NCBI GenBank assembly: GCA_964419055.1
Contig: CAYQNU010000018.1
Span: 1 to 64,000 of the forward strand
From: CAYQNU01 sp964419055
GTDB taxonomy: Bacteria; Bacteroidota; Bacteroidia; Flavobacteriales_D; Parvicellaceae
Length of the DNA: 64,000 bases
Reading direction: 5' to 3'
A model generated the notes under the pieces. The model made no database searches, was not told where the DNA came from, and saw nothing but the letters and a program-made list of their open reading frames with translations. The position numbers were made by a program, and so were the translations under genes. Positions within the stretch are counted from its first letter, which is position 1. Each line of letters begins with the position of its first letter. This document shows positions 55,503-64,000 of the stretch, piece by piece.

Positions 55503-58500
55503 ATGCAATCTATGAGTTGTAGGAAGCACATATTGGTTTTATTGATGTCAGTTTGTTTTGGCACTTTTCATACTCAAATGGCAACTCAAACCTTATTGCC
55601 GATTATTAAAAATGGAAAATGGGGCGCAATAGATGCATCTGGTAAAGAAGTAATTTCTCCTAAATTTAGTAAAATTGAATCGTTTATCAATGGCGAAGCT
55701 GTTGCCTATGATAACAAAAAAAGAGGGGTAATAAACAGACAAGGTGATTGGATAATTTATCCACTATATGAAAAAATTGAAATTATAGATTTTAATGGCA
55801 ATCAAGCTTATAAAGTTTGGTTAAACAATAAATGTGGGTTAATTGACAAAAACCAAGAACGCATTTTATCTATAAAGTACGAAGATATTTCTATTCAGAA
55901 CGATTTCTTTTTTTGCAGAAATCAAGGTAATTGGCAAATTGGTATAGTAGAAAATGAAAAATTGATAACCAACGAATCATATGATAGAATCATTAAAACA
56001 ACTTATTTTTTTATTGGTATTAAAGAAGAGGTAAATACAGTTATCACCCAAGAAGGTAAATTAGTGCCTACCAATTGTCAATTTTTTATGGAGAAGAATA
56101 AAATATTGATTGGATTTGATGAAAAATTCATTCCCAAAATTTACTTAACTAATGGTGAAGAGATTCTTGATAATAAATTTAATTTAAGTAAATCGGATCA
56201 GGATTTTTTAGTGTTGGACGTTTTAAAAAAAGAACAAGATGTTTTTATTAAAAATTACAATGTTCCTGATGAGTTTTTTTTAAAATCCGTTGAATTTTCA
56301 GGTTTATTTTCCACCTCAACTCAAAAATGGTTAATTAAGGGTGATTATGATGCTCTTTATAGATTGAATTCTGGCCTTTTTATAGTCAATAAAAACAATT
56401 TGTTGGGAGTTGTAGATACCGTGGGTACTCTGCTAAGTAAAATTCAAGCTGATAATATTTTTACTCTAGGGAATTTTATAGTTTGGGCAAAAGATGATTT
56501 TTTCGGATTATATGATCAAAATTTTAATGAAATTGTTCCTCCCAAGCAAGATAATTTGGCACTACAGCCCAACAATTTGATTTATTATTTTAATAATGGC
56601 AAAGTAGGGATTATCGATGCAAATGGAAGATTGGTATCTAAGGCTATCTACAACAATATTGTGAAACAAGGCAAATCTTACAAAGCCTATACGGATGACT
56701 ATCTTGTTTTATATGACTTTAGTGATAGAGGTGTTTATCAATCAGAAAAGAAGTTTTCCAACGTAGTAATAATCAAATCTCGAATGGAATTTTCTAAATT
56801 AGAAAGCATCAATTCAAATCGATTCGGAGCTCCATCTCCTCAAGAATTGGGTTTTGGTTGGTATGTCGATTCAATTCCATATGTCAAAAAAGATAAACCC
56901 GAAGATACATTGTACACTAAAAAGTGGGGTATGAAAAACAATCTTGATTCAATTACCGTTAAACCCATATATTTCAATCCTCAAATCATTTCATCTGATT
57001 TTTCGCTAGCTTATTTGAAAAAGCCCTCCGTGCGCTTACCAAAAACCTTACCCACCGTAAATTCGTTACCTTATGATAAACGATTTGATATTATTGATAA
57101 TGTTCTTCAGAAAAAAGTAAATACATCGGTTTTTTATCACATTAATTTTATTGACACCAATTCAACAGGATTTATGTCTTTTTTTGACAAAAATGGAATT
57201 GGCATAATGAAAAAAGATTTTTCTGTAATACGTAACGATATTTCTTTTATTGATAAAATGAAGGATGATGCATCGCGTTTCTGTGTTGAATCTTCAGAGA
57301 TTATTTACCAAGAGATTAATTCAAAAGGTGTTTCAGCATTTGATTATTGGCAAAGAAGTGGCTCCTTATTGTCGGATGGCGTAAATAATTTTGCACCATC
57401 AAAACCCTATGCAATCTTTAAAGATGCTAAATGGGGCTTTTTGAGAAACGATGGATCAGAATTGTTTCCACCACAGTTTAAATATGTTCAAAATTTTAAC
57501 AAAGGAGTCGCTTTTGTTTTTGACAAAAATTGGGGTGCTGTAAATAAAGACACTATCATCATTCCTTTAATTTATGATGAAGTTAGCGAGTTTTTAATGA
57601 ATGAAGTCGATCAAATTTATCAAGTGAAAATAGTGTCAAAACCAACAAGTCTTTTTTATGACACCTTAGCTCAGTTGATTGAACTAGAATATTCTGTTGT
57701 GCAGAACTTGGCAAATGGTTTTTTATTGGTCCGATCAAAAGAGGGTTTTGGTATTGTCAATAGTGAAGGTGAATGGAGTTTAAAACCTTCCTTAAAACGT
57801 AAACCAGATTGCAAAACTGGATACTGTTTAGTCAAAGAATCTAAATATGGAGTTATCGATTTTGAAGGAAACCAATTGGTTGAATGTGTTTATGATGATA
57901 TTGTAAATTATTTAGGCGATGGTCTCGTAGTCGTTAAAAAATCAGGTAAATTGGGAGTAGGAAATGATGTTGGAGATTGGATTGTAGCTCCCATTGCCAC
58001 ATCAATTCAGTATGAAAATGGATTGCTAAAGGTGTCCAATTCTAATTCTGTAAAATTATATACCATCAATGGTCAATTGCTTTCAAAAAAGAAATGGGAG
58101 TATTATGACATTGATCAGGCTAACAATAAGATGATGTATGTGAGTAAAGGTAAAACGGTGATAGTTGACCTTTCCACCCAAAAGAAATTAGTTGTTTTAG
58201 ATAAAGTTTGTTTGCGGTTTTTAAAAGGACTTTTAATAATTAAAGACCCACAAAACACCTCATTAATAGGAGCGATAAGCGAAAAGGGTGAATCCGTTAT
58301 ACCCACTCATTTTAGCGAAATAAATTCGATTAGTGACTCTATACTTTTAGTGAAAAAAGAAAAAGAGTTGGGCTTATTAAGTGTTCAAGGCAAAGAAATT
58401 ATTCCCGTAGAATATAAAAAAATAACTGCGGTTTTTCAGGACTATTTTGCTGCTGTAAAACAAGGTAAAATTGATTTTTATAACCAAAAAGGTAAAATAG

Positions 58501-58925
58501 TATATTCGATGTCGGGATTTGATGTAGCGCAATGTAACGATAGCTTAATAATGATTAAAGGAACAAAAAAGATAACGTATTTAAATGCTCACTTTGAAAA
58601 TCATTTTAATGATGTTTTTTTTGATGGATATCCTTTTATTGGGCAATATACTTCTGTGCTTACTAAAGAGGGTTGGGTGATATTAGGAATCAACGGGCAA
58701 GTTATGTGTGCCGGATTAATCAACAAGTTAATACCAAGAGGTGATAATATTTTTCAATGTGGGGAAATGGTTTTTTTAGGGCTATATGATGCTAAAGGAA
58801 AGTTGATTTTAGAGCCAATTTATGATAAAATAAATTATTTGGGTGATGGGGTAATAAGATGCGAAAAAAATGGGAAAATTGGATATATTGAAACAAAAGG
58901 CAACTGGATTTTCCCCCTTCATTAG
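55503..58925 (+). CDS. WG-repeat protein (KWG Leptospira type), exported
   Basis: A 1140-residue protein built mostly of WG repeats, about fifteen by eye, of the form xxWGxxxxxGxxxxxPxYxxIxxF, for example NGKWGAIDASGKEVISPKF, AKWGFLRNDGSELFPPQF and NGKIGYIETKGNWIFP. A signal peptide (ending near GTFHTQ) indicates export. WG repeats probably form a beta-propeller-like or solenoid surface. The middle part (about 430-600) lacks repeats. It probably shares a transcript with the lipoprotein gene upstream. The ATG at 55512 is an alternative start. The function is unknown. Confidence 0.85.
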   Translation: MQSMSCRKHILVLLMSVCFGTFHTQMATQTLLPIIKNGKWGAIDASGKEVISPKFSKIESFINGEAVAYDNKKRGVINRQGDWIIYPLYEKIEIIDFNGNQAYKVWLNNKCGLIDKNQERILSIKYEDISIQNDFFFCRNQGNWQIGIVENEKLITNESYDRIIKTTYFFIGIKEEVNTVITQEGKLVPTNCQFFMEKNKILIGFDEKFIPKIYLTNGEEILDNKFNLSKSDQDFLVLDVLKKEQDVFIKNYNVPDEFFLKSVEFSGLFSTSTQKWLIKGDYDALYRLNSGLFIVNKNNLLGVVDTVGTLLSKIQADNIFTLGNFIVWAKDDFFGLYDQNFNEIVPPKQDNLALQPNNLIYYFNNGKVGIIDANGRLVSKAIYNNIVKQGKSYKAYTDDYLVLYDFSDRGVYQSEKKFSNVVIIKSRMEFSKLESINSNRFGAPSPQELGFGWYVDSIPYVKKDKPEDTLYTKKWGMKNNLDSITVKPIYFNPQIISSDFSLAYLKKPSVRLPKTLPTVNSLPYDKRFDIIDNVLQKKVNTSVFYHINFIDTNSTGFMSFFDKNGIGIMKKDFSVIRNDISFIDKMKDDASRFCVESSEIIYQEINSKGVSAFDYWQRSGSLLSDGVNNFAPSKPYAIFKDAKWGFLRNDGSELFPPQFKYVQNFNKGVAFVFDKNWGAVNKDTIIIPLIYDEVSEFLMNEVDQIYQVKIVSKPTSLFYDTLAQLIELEYSVVQNLANGFLLVRSKEGFGIVNSEGEWSLKPSLKRKPDCKTGYCLVKESKYGVIDFEGNQLVECVYDDIVNYLGDGLVVVKKSGKLGVGNDVGDWIVAPIATSIQYENGLLKVSNSNSVKLYTINGQLLSKKKWEYYDIDQANNKMMYVSKGKTVIVDLSTQKKLVVLDKVCLRFLKGLLIIKDPQNTSLIGAISEKGESVIPTHFSEINSISDSILLVKKEKELGLLSVQGKEIIPVEYKKITAVFQDYFAAVKQGKIDFYNQKGKIVYSMSGFDVAQCNDSLIMIKGTKKITYLNAHFENHFNDVFFDGYPFIGQYTSVLTKEGWVILGINGQVMCAGLINKLIPRGDNIFQCGEMVFLGLYDAKGKLILEPIYDKINYLGDGVIRCEKNGKIGYIETKGNWIFPLH

Positions 58926-58957
58926 TAATTAAAGGATTTACTTTTCTTCTTTTTCAG

Positions 58958-59053
58958 TAATTTCGCACTTATTTTTTATGTTTTTTGCTTTTGCCTATGT
59001 AATAAATAGGGGTATGTTGAAAAAAAATAGAATAAATTTAATTTTACCCCCTA
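58958..59053 (+). promoter_or_regulatory. Possible second promoter box and inverted repeat upstream of glnA
   Basis: TAATTTCG at 58958-58965 is a possible distal -7 box. TAGGGGTA (59007-59014) and TACCCCCTA (59045-59053) form an imperfect inverted repeat around an AT-rich centre of 30 bp, just before the proximal -7 box at 59062. Confidence 0.4.
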
Positions 59054-59061
59054 AAAAAATA

Positions 59062-59069
59062 TACCTTTG
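59062..59069 (+). promoter_or_regulatory. -7 promoter box of glnA
   Basis: TACCTTTG followed by C, a full TAnnTTTG match 18 bp before the ATG. No TTG is found at the -33 spacing, which suggests help from an activator or a different upstream element. Confidence 0.5.
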
Positions 59070-59086
59070 CGTCAAAATTATAATAA

Positions 59087-61270
59087 ATGTCATCAAATAG
59101 ATTCAAAGCGTTAGGCGATTTATCAGATAGAAAGCCGATTTTTAATGGTACAGAACAACGAGTTTCTCAGTTTTTTGGCGAAAATGTGTTTGATTTAGCT
59201 AAAATGAGAGCCTATTTAACAGAAGAGGCTTATAATAGTGTGTTGAACGCTATGAACAATGGAGAACGAATTGAACGCAACATTGCTGATCAAATAGCAG
59301 CAGCTATGAAAGATTGGTCATTGTCAAAAGGAGTTACGCATTACACGCATTGGTTTCAGCCATTAACGGGTTCTACAGCTGAAAAACATGATGCTTTTTT
59401 TACACCAATCGAAGGAGGTAGAGCTATCGAGCAATTTGAAGGAAGTTTACTAGTTCAACAAGAGCCAGATGCGTCCTCTTTTCCAAATGGTGGTATTCGA
59501 AATACATTTGAAGCTCGTGGATATACTGCTTGGGATCCAACATCACCAGCATTTGTCATGGGCAAAACATTATGTATACCAACCGTTTTTATAGCTTACA
59601 CGGGAGAAGCGTTGGATTATAAAATGCCTTTGCTTAAAGCGATTCACGCTATTGATAAAGCAGCTACCGATGTATGTCAGTATTTTGATAAGGACATCAA
59701 TAAAGTAAAAGTTACCCTTGGATGGGAACAAGAATATTTTTTAGTTGATTCAGGTCTTTTTAATGCGCGTCCAGATTTAATGATGTCGGGAAGAGCGCTA
59801 GTAGGAAGCACACCTGCTAAAGGTCAACAGTTAGATGATCATTATTTTGGTTCGATTCCCGATCGTGTAATGGGATTTATGCAAGAGTTTGAGACAGAAT
59901 CCTTGAAATTAGGTATTCCTGTTAAAACGCGTCACAATGAGGTGGCTCCCAACCAATTTGAATGCGCACCTATTTTTGAAGAAGCTATCATTGCGGTAGA
60001 TCATAATCTGCTTTTGATGGATTTGATGGAGAAAATTGCTCGTAAACATAATTTTAGAGTTCTGTTGCACGAAAAACCTTTTCAAGGTGTAAACGGTTCA
60101 GGAAAACATAATAATTGGTCATTAAGCACCAACACAGGTGTTAACTTGTTATCTCCAGGTAAAAATCCTAAATCGAATTTAAGATTCCTAACGTTTTTTG
60201 TTAATACCATCAAAGCTATCCACGAACACGCTGATGTATTAAGAGTTAGTATAGCTTCTGCTTCAAACGATCATCGTTTAGGTGCTAATGAAGCTCCTCC
60301 AGCTATTATGTCTGTTTTTATAGGTACGCAATTATCTGCTATGTTAGATCGATTAGAAAAATCGATTCAAGCCGGTAAAATGACTCCCGAGGCAAAAACA
60401 GAATTAAAACTAAGCATTGGTAAAATTCCTCAATTATTGTTGGATAATACTGATAGAAACAGAACATCTCCATTTGCGTTTACTGGAAATAAATTTGAGT
60501 TTAGAGCAGTAGGTTCTTCAGCTAACTGTTCTTCTGCAATGATTGCAATTAATGCCATTGTAACCAAACAGTTAATTGCCTTTAAAAAGTCAGTTGACGC
60601 CCGCATAGCTAAAGGCGATTCTAAAGATGAAGCGATTTTAAAAGAACTTCAAAAATTAATCAAAGAATCAAAATCGATCCGTTTTGAAGGAAATGGTTAT
60701 GGAGATGAATGGGTTAAGGAAGCTACAAAACGTGGGTTAAATAATTTCAAAGATACTCCTACTGCGTTGGGCGTAATGAAAACCAAATCATACGTAGAGT
60801 TATTTGAAGGTCTTGAGATTTTATCTCATCGTGAGATAGAAGCCAGACACGATGTTGAATTGGAAAATTATACCTTAAAATTGCAAATTGAAGCACGTAT
60901 TTTAGGTGATTTGTGTAATGCTTACATCATTCCCCCTGTTGTGGAATATCAAAATAAATTAATTCAAAATGTTAAAGGATTACAAGAGGCTTTTGGTAAG
61001 GATGCCGTTGGATTAGCCCAGGCTCAAGTGTCTATTATCAAAGAGATTTCAAGTCATTTAAATCCTATTTACACGTTGGTGAATGAAATGATTGAAGCGC
61101 GCAAAAAAGCAAATAAATTGACCGATTCTGAGAAAAAAGCTTTTGCTTATTGTAATGATGTAAAACCCTATTTTGATAAAATTAGATATCACGTAGATAA
61201 ATTGGAGTTAATCACAGACGACAAATTGTGGCCATTACCAAAAATGCGTGAATTGTTGTTTACACGTTAA
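59087..61270 (+). CDS. glnA: Glutamine synthetase type III
   Basis: A 727-residue type III glutamine synthetase (GlnN type), which makes glutamine from glutamate, ammonia and ATP. Type III enzymes are typical of Bacteroidota and much longer than type I. Recognisable parts are THYTHWFQPLTGSTAEKHDA, LGWEQEYFLVD, the type III signature around TRHNEVAPNQFECAPIFEEA, and HEKPFQGVNGSGKHNNWSLS, plus NDHRLGANEAPPAIMS. It is monocistronic, with its own promoter box and a terminator, and is likely controlled by nitrogen status. Confidence 0.95.
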   Translation: MSSNRFKALGDLSDRKPIFNGTEQRVSQFFGENVFDLAKMRAYLTEEAYNSVLNAMNNGERIERNIADQIAAAMKDWSLSKGVTHYTHWFQPLTGSTAEKHDAFFTPIEGGRAIEQFEGSLLVQQEPDASSFPNGGIRNTFEARGYTAWDPTSPAFVMGKTLCIPTVFIAYTGEALDYKMPLLKAIHAIDKAATDVCQYFDKDINKVKVTLGWEQEYFLVDSGLFNARPDLMMSGRALVGSTPAKGQQLDDHYFGSIPDRVMGFMQEFETESLKLGIPVKTRHNEVAPNQFECAPIFEEAIIAVDHNLLLMDLMEKIARKHNFRVLLHEKPFQGVNGSGKHNNWSLSTNTGVNLLSPGKNPKSNLRFLTFFVNTIKAIHEHADVLRVSIASASNDHRLGANEAPPAIMSVFIGTQLSAMLDRLEKSIQAGKMTPEAKTELKLSIGKIPQLLLDNTDRNRTSPFAFTGNKFEFRAVGSSANCSSAMIAINAIVTKQLIAFKKSVDARIAKGDSKDEAILKELQKLIKESKSIRFEGNGYGDEWVKEATKRGLNNFKDTPTALGVMKTKSYVELFEGLEILSHREIEARHDVELENYTLKLQIEARILGDLCNAYIIPPVVEYQNKLIQNVKGLQEAFGKDAVGLAQAQVSIIKEISSHLNPIYTLVNEMIEARKKANKLTDSEKKAFAYCNDVKPYFDKIRYHVDKLELITDDKLWPLPKMRELLFTR

Positions 61271-61279
61271 CAATTTATT

Positions 61280-61326
61280 GAAATCCTCCTTAAAAGCAGC
61301 GACTTTTTTGGAGGATTTCTTTTTTA
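61280..61326 (+). terminator. Intrinsic terminator after glnA
   Basis: GAAATCCTCC (61280-61289) pairs perfectly with GGAGGATTTC (61310-61319), followed by a T7 run. Confidence 0.88.
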
Positions 61327-61385
61327 TTCAGAATAATAAATGTAAAAAAATGTATCTTTTTTTTCAACGGTAACAAATAAATATT

Positions 61386-61393
61386 TATTTTCG
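61386..61393 (+). promoter_or_regulatory. -7 promoter box of the PorE-like gene
   Basis: TATTTTCG followed by C, one change from TAnnTTTG and identical to the pssA box. It gives a leader of about 55 nt. No TTG at -33. Confidence 0.4.
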
Positions 61394-61447
61394 CACATTG
61401 GAAGATGTTAAAATCTTCGTTTAAAACGGAAAAATTAAAGACTAACT

Positions 61448-63451
61448 ATGAAAATTTCAAAATTAATTACTTGTTTGTCAATGGTATGTCTATTCACTTT
61501 GAATGGAACAGCTCAAAAGGATTTTGCTAAAGAAGCGGATGCATTATACAGAAATGAAGCGTATTTTAGTGCAATTGATGCATACAAAAAAGCAGAAGCC
61601 AGTGCAAAAAAACCCGCTGACAAGGCACGTCACAATTTTCAAATAGGTGAATGTTACCGATTAATGGTAGATCAACCTCAAGCAGAAGTGTATTATGCAC
61701 GAGCAATTAAATTACATTATGAGGACAATGACCCAACGGTTCTTTTACGAATGGCCGAAGTAATGCGTGAACAAGGTAATTATAAGGAAGCTCAAAAACA
61801 TTATGAGCAATACTTAGCTAAAAAACCAGGTGTTAAGGAAGCCGAAGATGGTTTAGCTGCTTGTAAAAAAGCTGCTGAATGGAAAAATGAGCCTACTAAA
61901 CATATTGTTCAAGCTGAAATTCAATTGAACACTGAAGCTTATGATTATTCTGCAACTTGGGGTGATAAAAAGAATTCATCGTTGATATTTTCTTCTTCTC
62001 GTCCAGGTGGAATAGGAACTGAAATAGATATCCGTACAGGGGAGAGTTACATGGATTTATGGATTGCTGCTAGAGACAATAAAGGTAAATGGGATCAACC
62101 TAAACCACTTCCTGCAACAATTAATACAGAAGACAATGAAGGGGCTGCAGTTTTGAACTCAAAAGCTGATGTCATATATTTTACACGTTGTCCAAGAGTG
62201 AAAAAAGAAAATATAGGGTGTGATATTTTTACAGCCGAAGCACAAGGAGATAGTTGGAAACAAGCTACTAAAATTGTTTTGAAACCAGAAGGGGGAGATT
62301 CAATTTCTGTAGGTCATCCAGCAGTTGATAAAATGGAGAAATATTTGATTTTTGCTTCCGATCTTCCCGGTGGAATGGGAGGTAAAGATTTATGGATTTC
62401 TGTTTACGACAAAAAAGCTAAGGCATTTGGAACACCAACTAACTTAGGTCCAAGTGTAAATACACCAGGTGATGAAATGTTTCCTTACCTTTCTGAAGAA
62501 GGTCATTTATATTTCTCTTCTAACGGTCACGTAGGTATGGGAGGTTTAGATTTATTTAAAGCTGAAAACGTAGGTGAACAAAAATGGGATAAAGTAGAAA
62601 ACTTAAAATTCCCAATTAACTCTGCCGATCACGATTACGGAATCATCTTCGATAAAGGAACTACTAATAGAGGTTTCTTTACTTCTAGTAGAGATGGTGG
62701 GAAAGGTAAAGATGATTTGTATTCATTCAACTTACCCGAAATTAAATTCATCTTTGAAGTTTATGTAAAAGAGAAAGCTACTGGGGCTCCAGTACCAGGC
62801 GCTACAATAACTTTAATTGGTAGTGATGGTTCTCAAGTTGTTAAAACTTCTGATGAGGAAGGTAAAATTTCTTTTGATGACAACAATGGCGCGCGTTTTG
62901 TTAATAAAGAAACATCTTATAATTTTAGTGCTGAAAAGAAAGATCACCTAAGTGCAAAAGGGAAATTCAGCACTGTTGGTGAAAAAACATCAAAAAGATT
63001 TGTTGAAGAGATTTTCATTTTATATACAGACCCCAACGTATCTATAGATTTCCCAGAGGTTCAATATGCTTATGATAAACATGATTTATTAGTTGAACCA
63101 GGTAGAATCAATTCTAAAGATTCATTGGATTTCTTATACCAAACATTAATTGATAATCCTACGATTATTATTGAGTTACAAGCACATACCGATTGTAGAG
63201 GTAAAGCTCCTTACAACTTAGCTCTTTCTCAAAGAAGAGCTCAAGCATGTGTAGATTATTTAGTTTCAAAAGGTATTCCTGCTGAAAGAATGGTGGCTAA
63301 AGGTTATGGTTTACAAATTCCTAGAAAACCAGGTTTAGAGTGTGAGTCTATTAAAAAAATGCCAAGTAAAGAAGAGCAAGAAGTAGCGCATCAAAAAAAC
63401 AGACGTACACAATTTAAAGTGTTGAGCTACGATTACAAACCAAATAAATAG
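61448..63451 (+). CDS. PorE-like OmpA-family protein: TPR, PD40 propeller, CRD, OmpA domain
   Basis: A 667-residue exported protein. A signal peptide (ending near GTAQ), TPR-like helices (about 25-140), a PD40 propeller (about 155-430; ASDLPGGMGGKDLWIS), a carboxypeptidase-regulatory-like domain (about 438-530) and an OmpA domain (about 540-667; LQAHTDCRGKAPYNLALSQRR) are seen in this order. The same order and nearly the same length define PorE of Porphyromonas, which ties the T9SS ring to peptidoglycan. It has no lipobox, unlike PorE. Unlike the OmpA protein at 43977, the TD and R of the peptidoglycan loop are present. Confidence 0.85.
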   Translation: MKISKLITCLSMVCLFTLNGTAQKDFAKEADALYRNEAYFSAIDAYKKAEASAKKPADKARHNFQIGECYRLMVDQPQAEVYYARAIKLHYEDNDPTVLLRMAEVMREQGNYKEAQKHYEQYLAKKPGVKEAEDGLAACKKAAEWKNEPTKHIVQAEIQLNTEAYDYSATWGDKKNSSLIFSSSRPGGIGTEIDIRTGESYMDLWIAARDNKGKWDQPKPLPATINTEDNEGAAVLNSKADVIYFTRCPRVKKENIGCDIFTAEAQGDSWKQATKIVLKPEGGDSISVGHPAVDKMEKYLIFASDLPGGMGGKDLWISVYDKKAKAFGTPTNLGPSVNTPGDEMFPYLSEEGHLYFSSNGHVGMGGLDLFKAENVGEQKWDKVENLKFPINSADHDYGIIFDKGTTNRGFFTSSRDGGKGKDDLYSFNLPEIKFIFEVYVKEKATGAPVPGATITLIGSDGSQVVKTSDEEGKISFDDNNGARFVNKETSYNFSAEKKDHLSAKGKFSTVGEKTSKRFVEEIFILYTDPNVSIDFPEVQYAYDKHDLLVEPGRINSKDSLDFLYQTLIDNPTIIIELQAHTDCRGKAPYNLALSQRRAQACVDYLVSKGIPAERMVAKGYGLQIPRKPGLECESIKKMPSKEEQEVAHQKNRRTQFKVLSYDYKPNK

Positions 63452-63472
63452 CACATATTGTTTATATTTTCA

Positions 63473-63507
63473 AAAACATCTTACCTTAGGGTGAGATGTT
63501 TTTTTGT
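63473..63507 (+). terminator. Intrinsic terminator after the PorE-like gene
   Basis: A 13-bp stem (63473-63485 with 63490-63502, one mismatch/wobble) with a TTAG loop, followed by a T run. Confidence 0.85.
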
Positions 63508-63537
63508 TTTACATACCAACCAATTTAATAGTAAACT

Positions 63538-64000
63538 ATGGCCAACATAGAAACAAGATATCAAAATAGAGGAGTTAGTGCAGGAAAAGAAGATGTGCAC
63601 AATGCTATCAAAAACATAGATAAGGGATTGTTCCCTAAAGCATTTTGCAAAATAGTGCCCGACTACCTTACGGGTAGTGAAGAACATTGTTTAGTTATGC
63701 ACGCAGATGGTGCTGGTACCAAATCATCCTTGGCCTACATGTATTGGAAAGAAACCGGTGATATATCTGTATGGAAAGGCATTGCACAAGATGCACTTAT
63801 TATGAATATTGATGATTTGTTGTGCGTAGGAGCTACGGATAATATTATGTTATCATCCACCATTGGGCGCAATAAAAACTTAATTCCGGGTGAAGTGCTT
63901 TCTGCTATTATCAATGGTACAGAAGAATTATTGCAAGAACTCAATAAGTTTGGCGTTACCATTCATTCTACGGGTGGCGAAACAGCCGATGTAGGTGATT
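63538..64000 (+). CDS. purM: Phosphoribosylformylglycinamidine cyclo-ligase PurM (partial, 3' end off the window)
   Basis: The first 154 codons of an AIR synthase, which closes the imidazole ring in purine synthesis. The start MANIETRYQNRGVSAGKEDV is followed by HADGAGTKSSLAYMYW, WKGIAQDALIMNIDDLLCVG and TGGETADVGD, typical of the Bacteroidota-type PurM. The ATG at 63538 lies right after a terminator. The frame is open to the end of the window. It is the second purine gene here, far from purS. Confidence 0.9.
   Translation, partial: MANIETRYQNRGVSAGKEDVHNAIKNIDKGLFPKAFCKIVPDYLTGSEEHCLVMHADGAGTKSSLAYMYWKETGDISVWKGIAQDALIMNIDDLLCVGATDNIMLSSTIGRNKNLIPGEVLSAIINGTEELLQELNKFGVTIHSTGGETADVGD

Noticed and set aside
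1..64000. tRNA, rRNA, prophage or insertion sequences
   Set aside because: No tRNA cloverleaf, rRNA segment, transposase or integrase was recognised on either strand by reading; a scan with dedicated tools could still find small RNAs.

Overview
The window is about 64 kb of AT-rich chromosome from a Bacteroidota bacterium, most likely a flavobacterium of the Flavobacteriales (Fluviicola/Crocinitomix-like; inferred from gene content only). The evidence is several type IX secretion (T9SS) genes, cargo proteins with type A and type B sorting tails, a SecDF fusion, glutamine synthetase III, the bamD-rpoZ-coaBC-porD cluster, and promoters of the TTG-N19/20-TAnnTTTG type. I saw no rRNA, tRNA, CRISPR array, insertion sequence or prophage.

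Layout. 1-2046: an orphan RHS-core fragment leaving the window, a YwqK/MORN-type protein, an omega-amidase and an 8-bp tandem repeat. 2047-8377: a T9SS sortase and its PorV-type partner (PorU2/PorV2 type). 8536-13455: pssA, purS, an unknown exported protein and a polytopic GT-C-like membrane protein. 13544-18476 (minus): DUF5606, a secreted subtilase with five Ig-like repeats, a PD-(D/E)XK protein and a DUF1801 protein. 18518-21436: MBL hydrolase, DUF4349 lipoprotein and glutaryl-CoA dehydrogenase. 21597-31307: a small truncated receptor-domain paralogue, a TonB-dependent receptor, a 1397-residue T9SS-type cargo and a PorV/PorQ protein, which look like one outer-membrane module. 31400-36030: greA, a HIT protein, then on the minus strand bamD-rpoZ-coaBC-porD-lipoprotein. 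36141-46643: a retropepsin-like protein, then a 2063-residue type B cargo with its PorP/SprF and OmpA/PD40 partners. 46694-49362 (minus): FG-GAP/VCBS cargo and DCC protein. 49517-54057: secDF, a TatA-like protein and a Ca/Na antiporter. 54138-58925: a lipoprotein and a WG-repeat protein. 59087-64000: glnA type III, a PorE-like OmpA protein and the start of purM.

Taken together, much of the window builds or uses the cell envelope. SecDF exports precursors to the periplasm, BamD and PorD serve outer-membrane and T9SS assembly, PorV-type barrels and a C25 sortase release or attach cargo, and at least four large proteins look like cargo. The remainder is housekeeping metabolism (purines, phospholipid, CoA, glutamine, glutaryl-CoA).

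The best candidates for something not yet described are the receptor/cargo/PorV-like module at 21.6-31.3 kb, including a 12-bp perfect hairpin inside the PorV-like reading frame; the start codons sitting directly after -7 boxes, which suggest leaderless mRNAs; and the start-less RHS core fragment next to a YwqK-type gene at the left edge.
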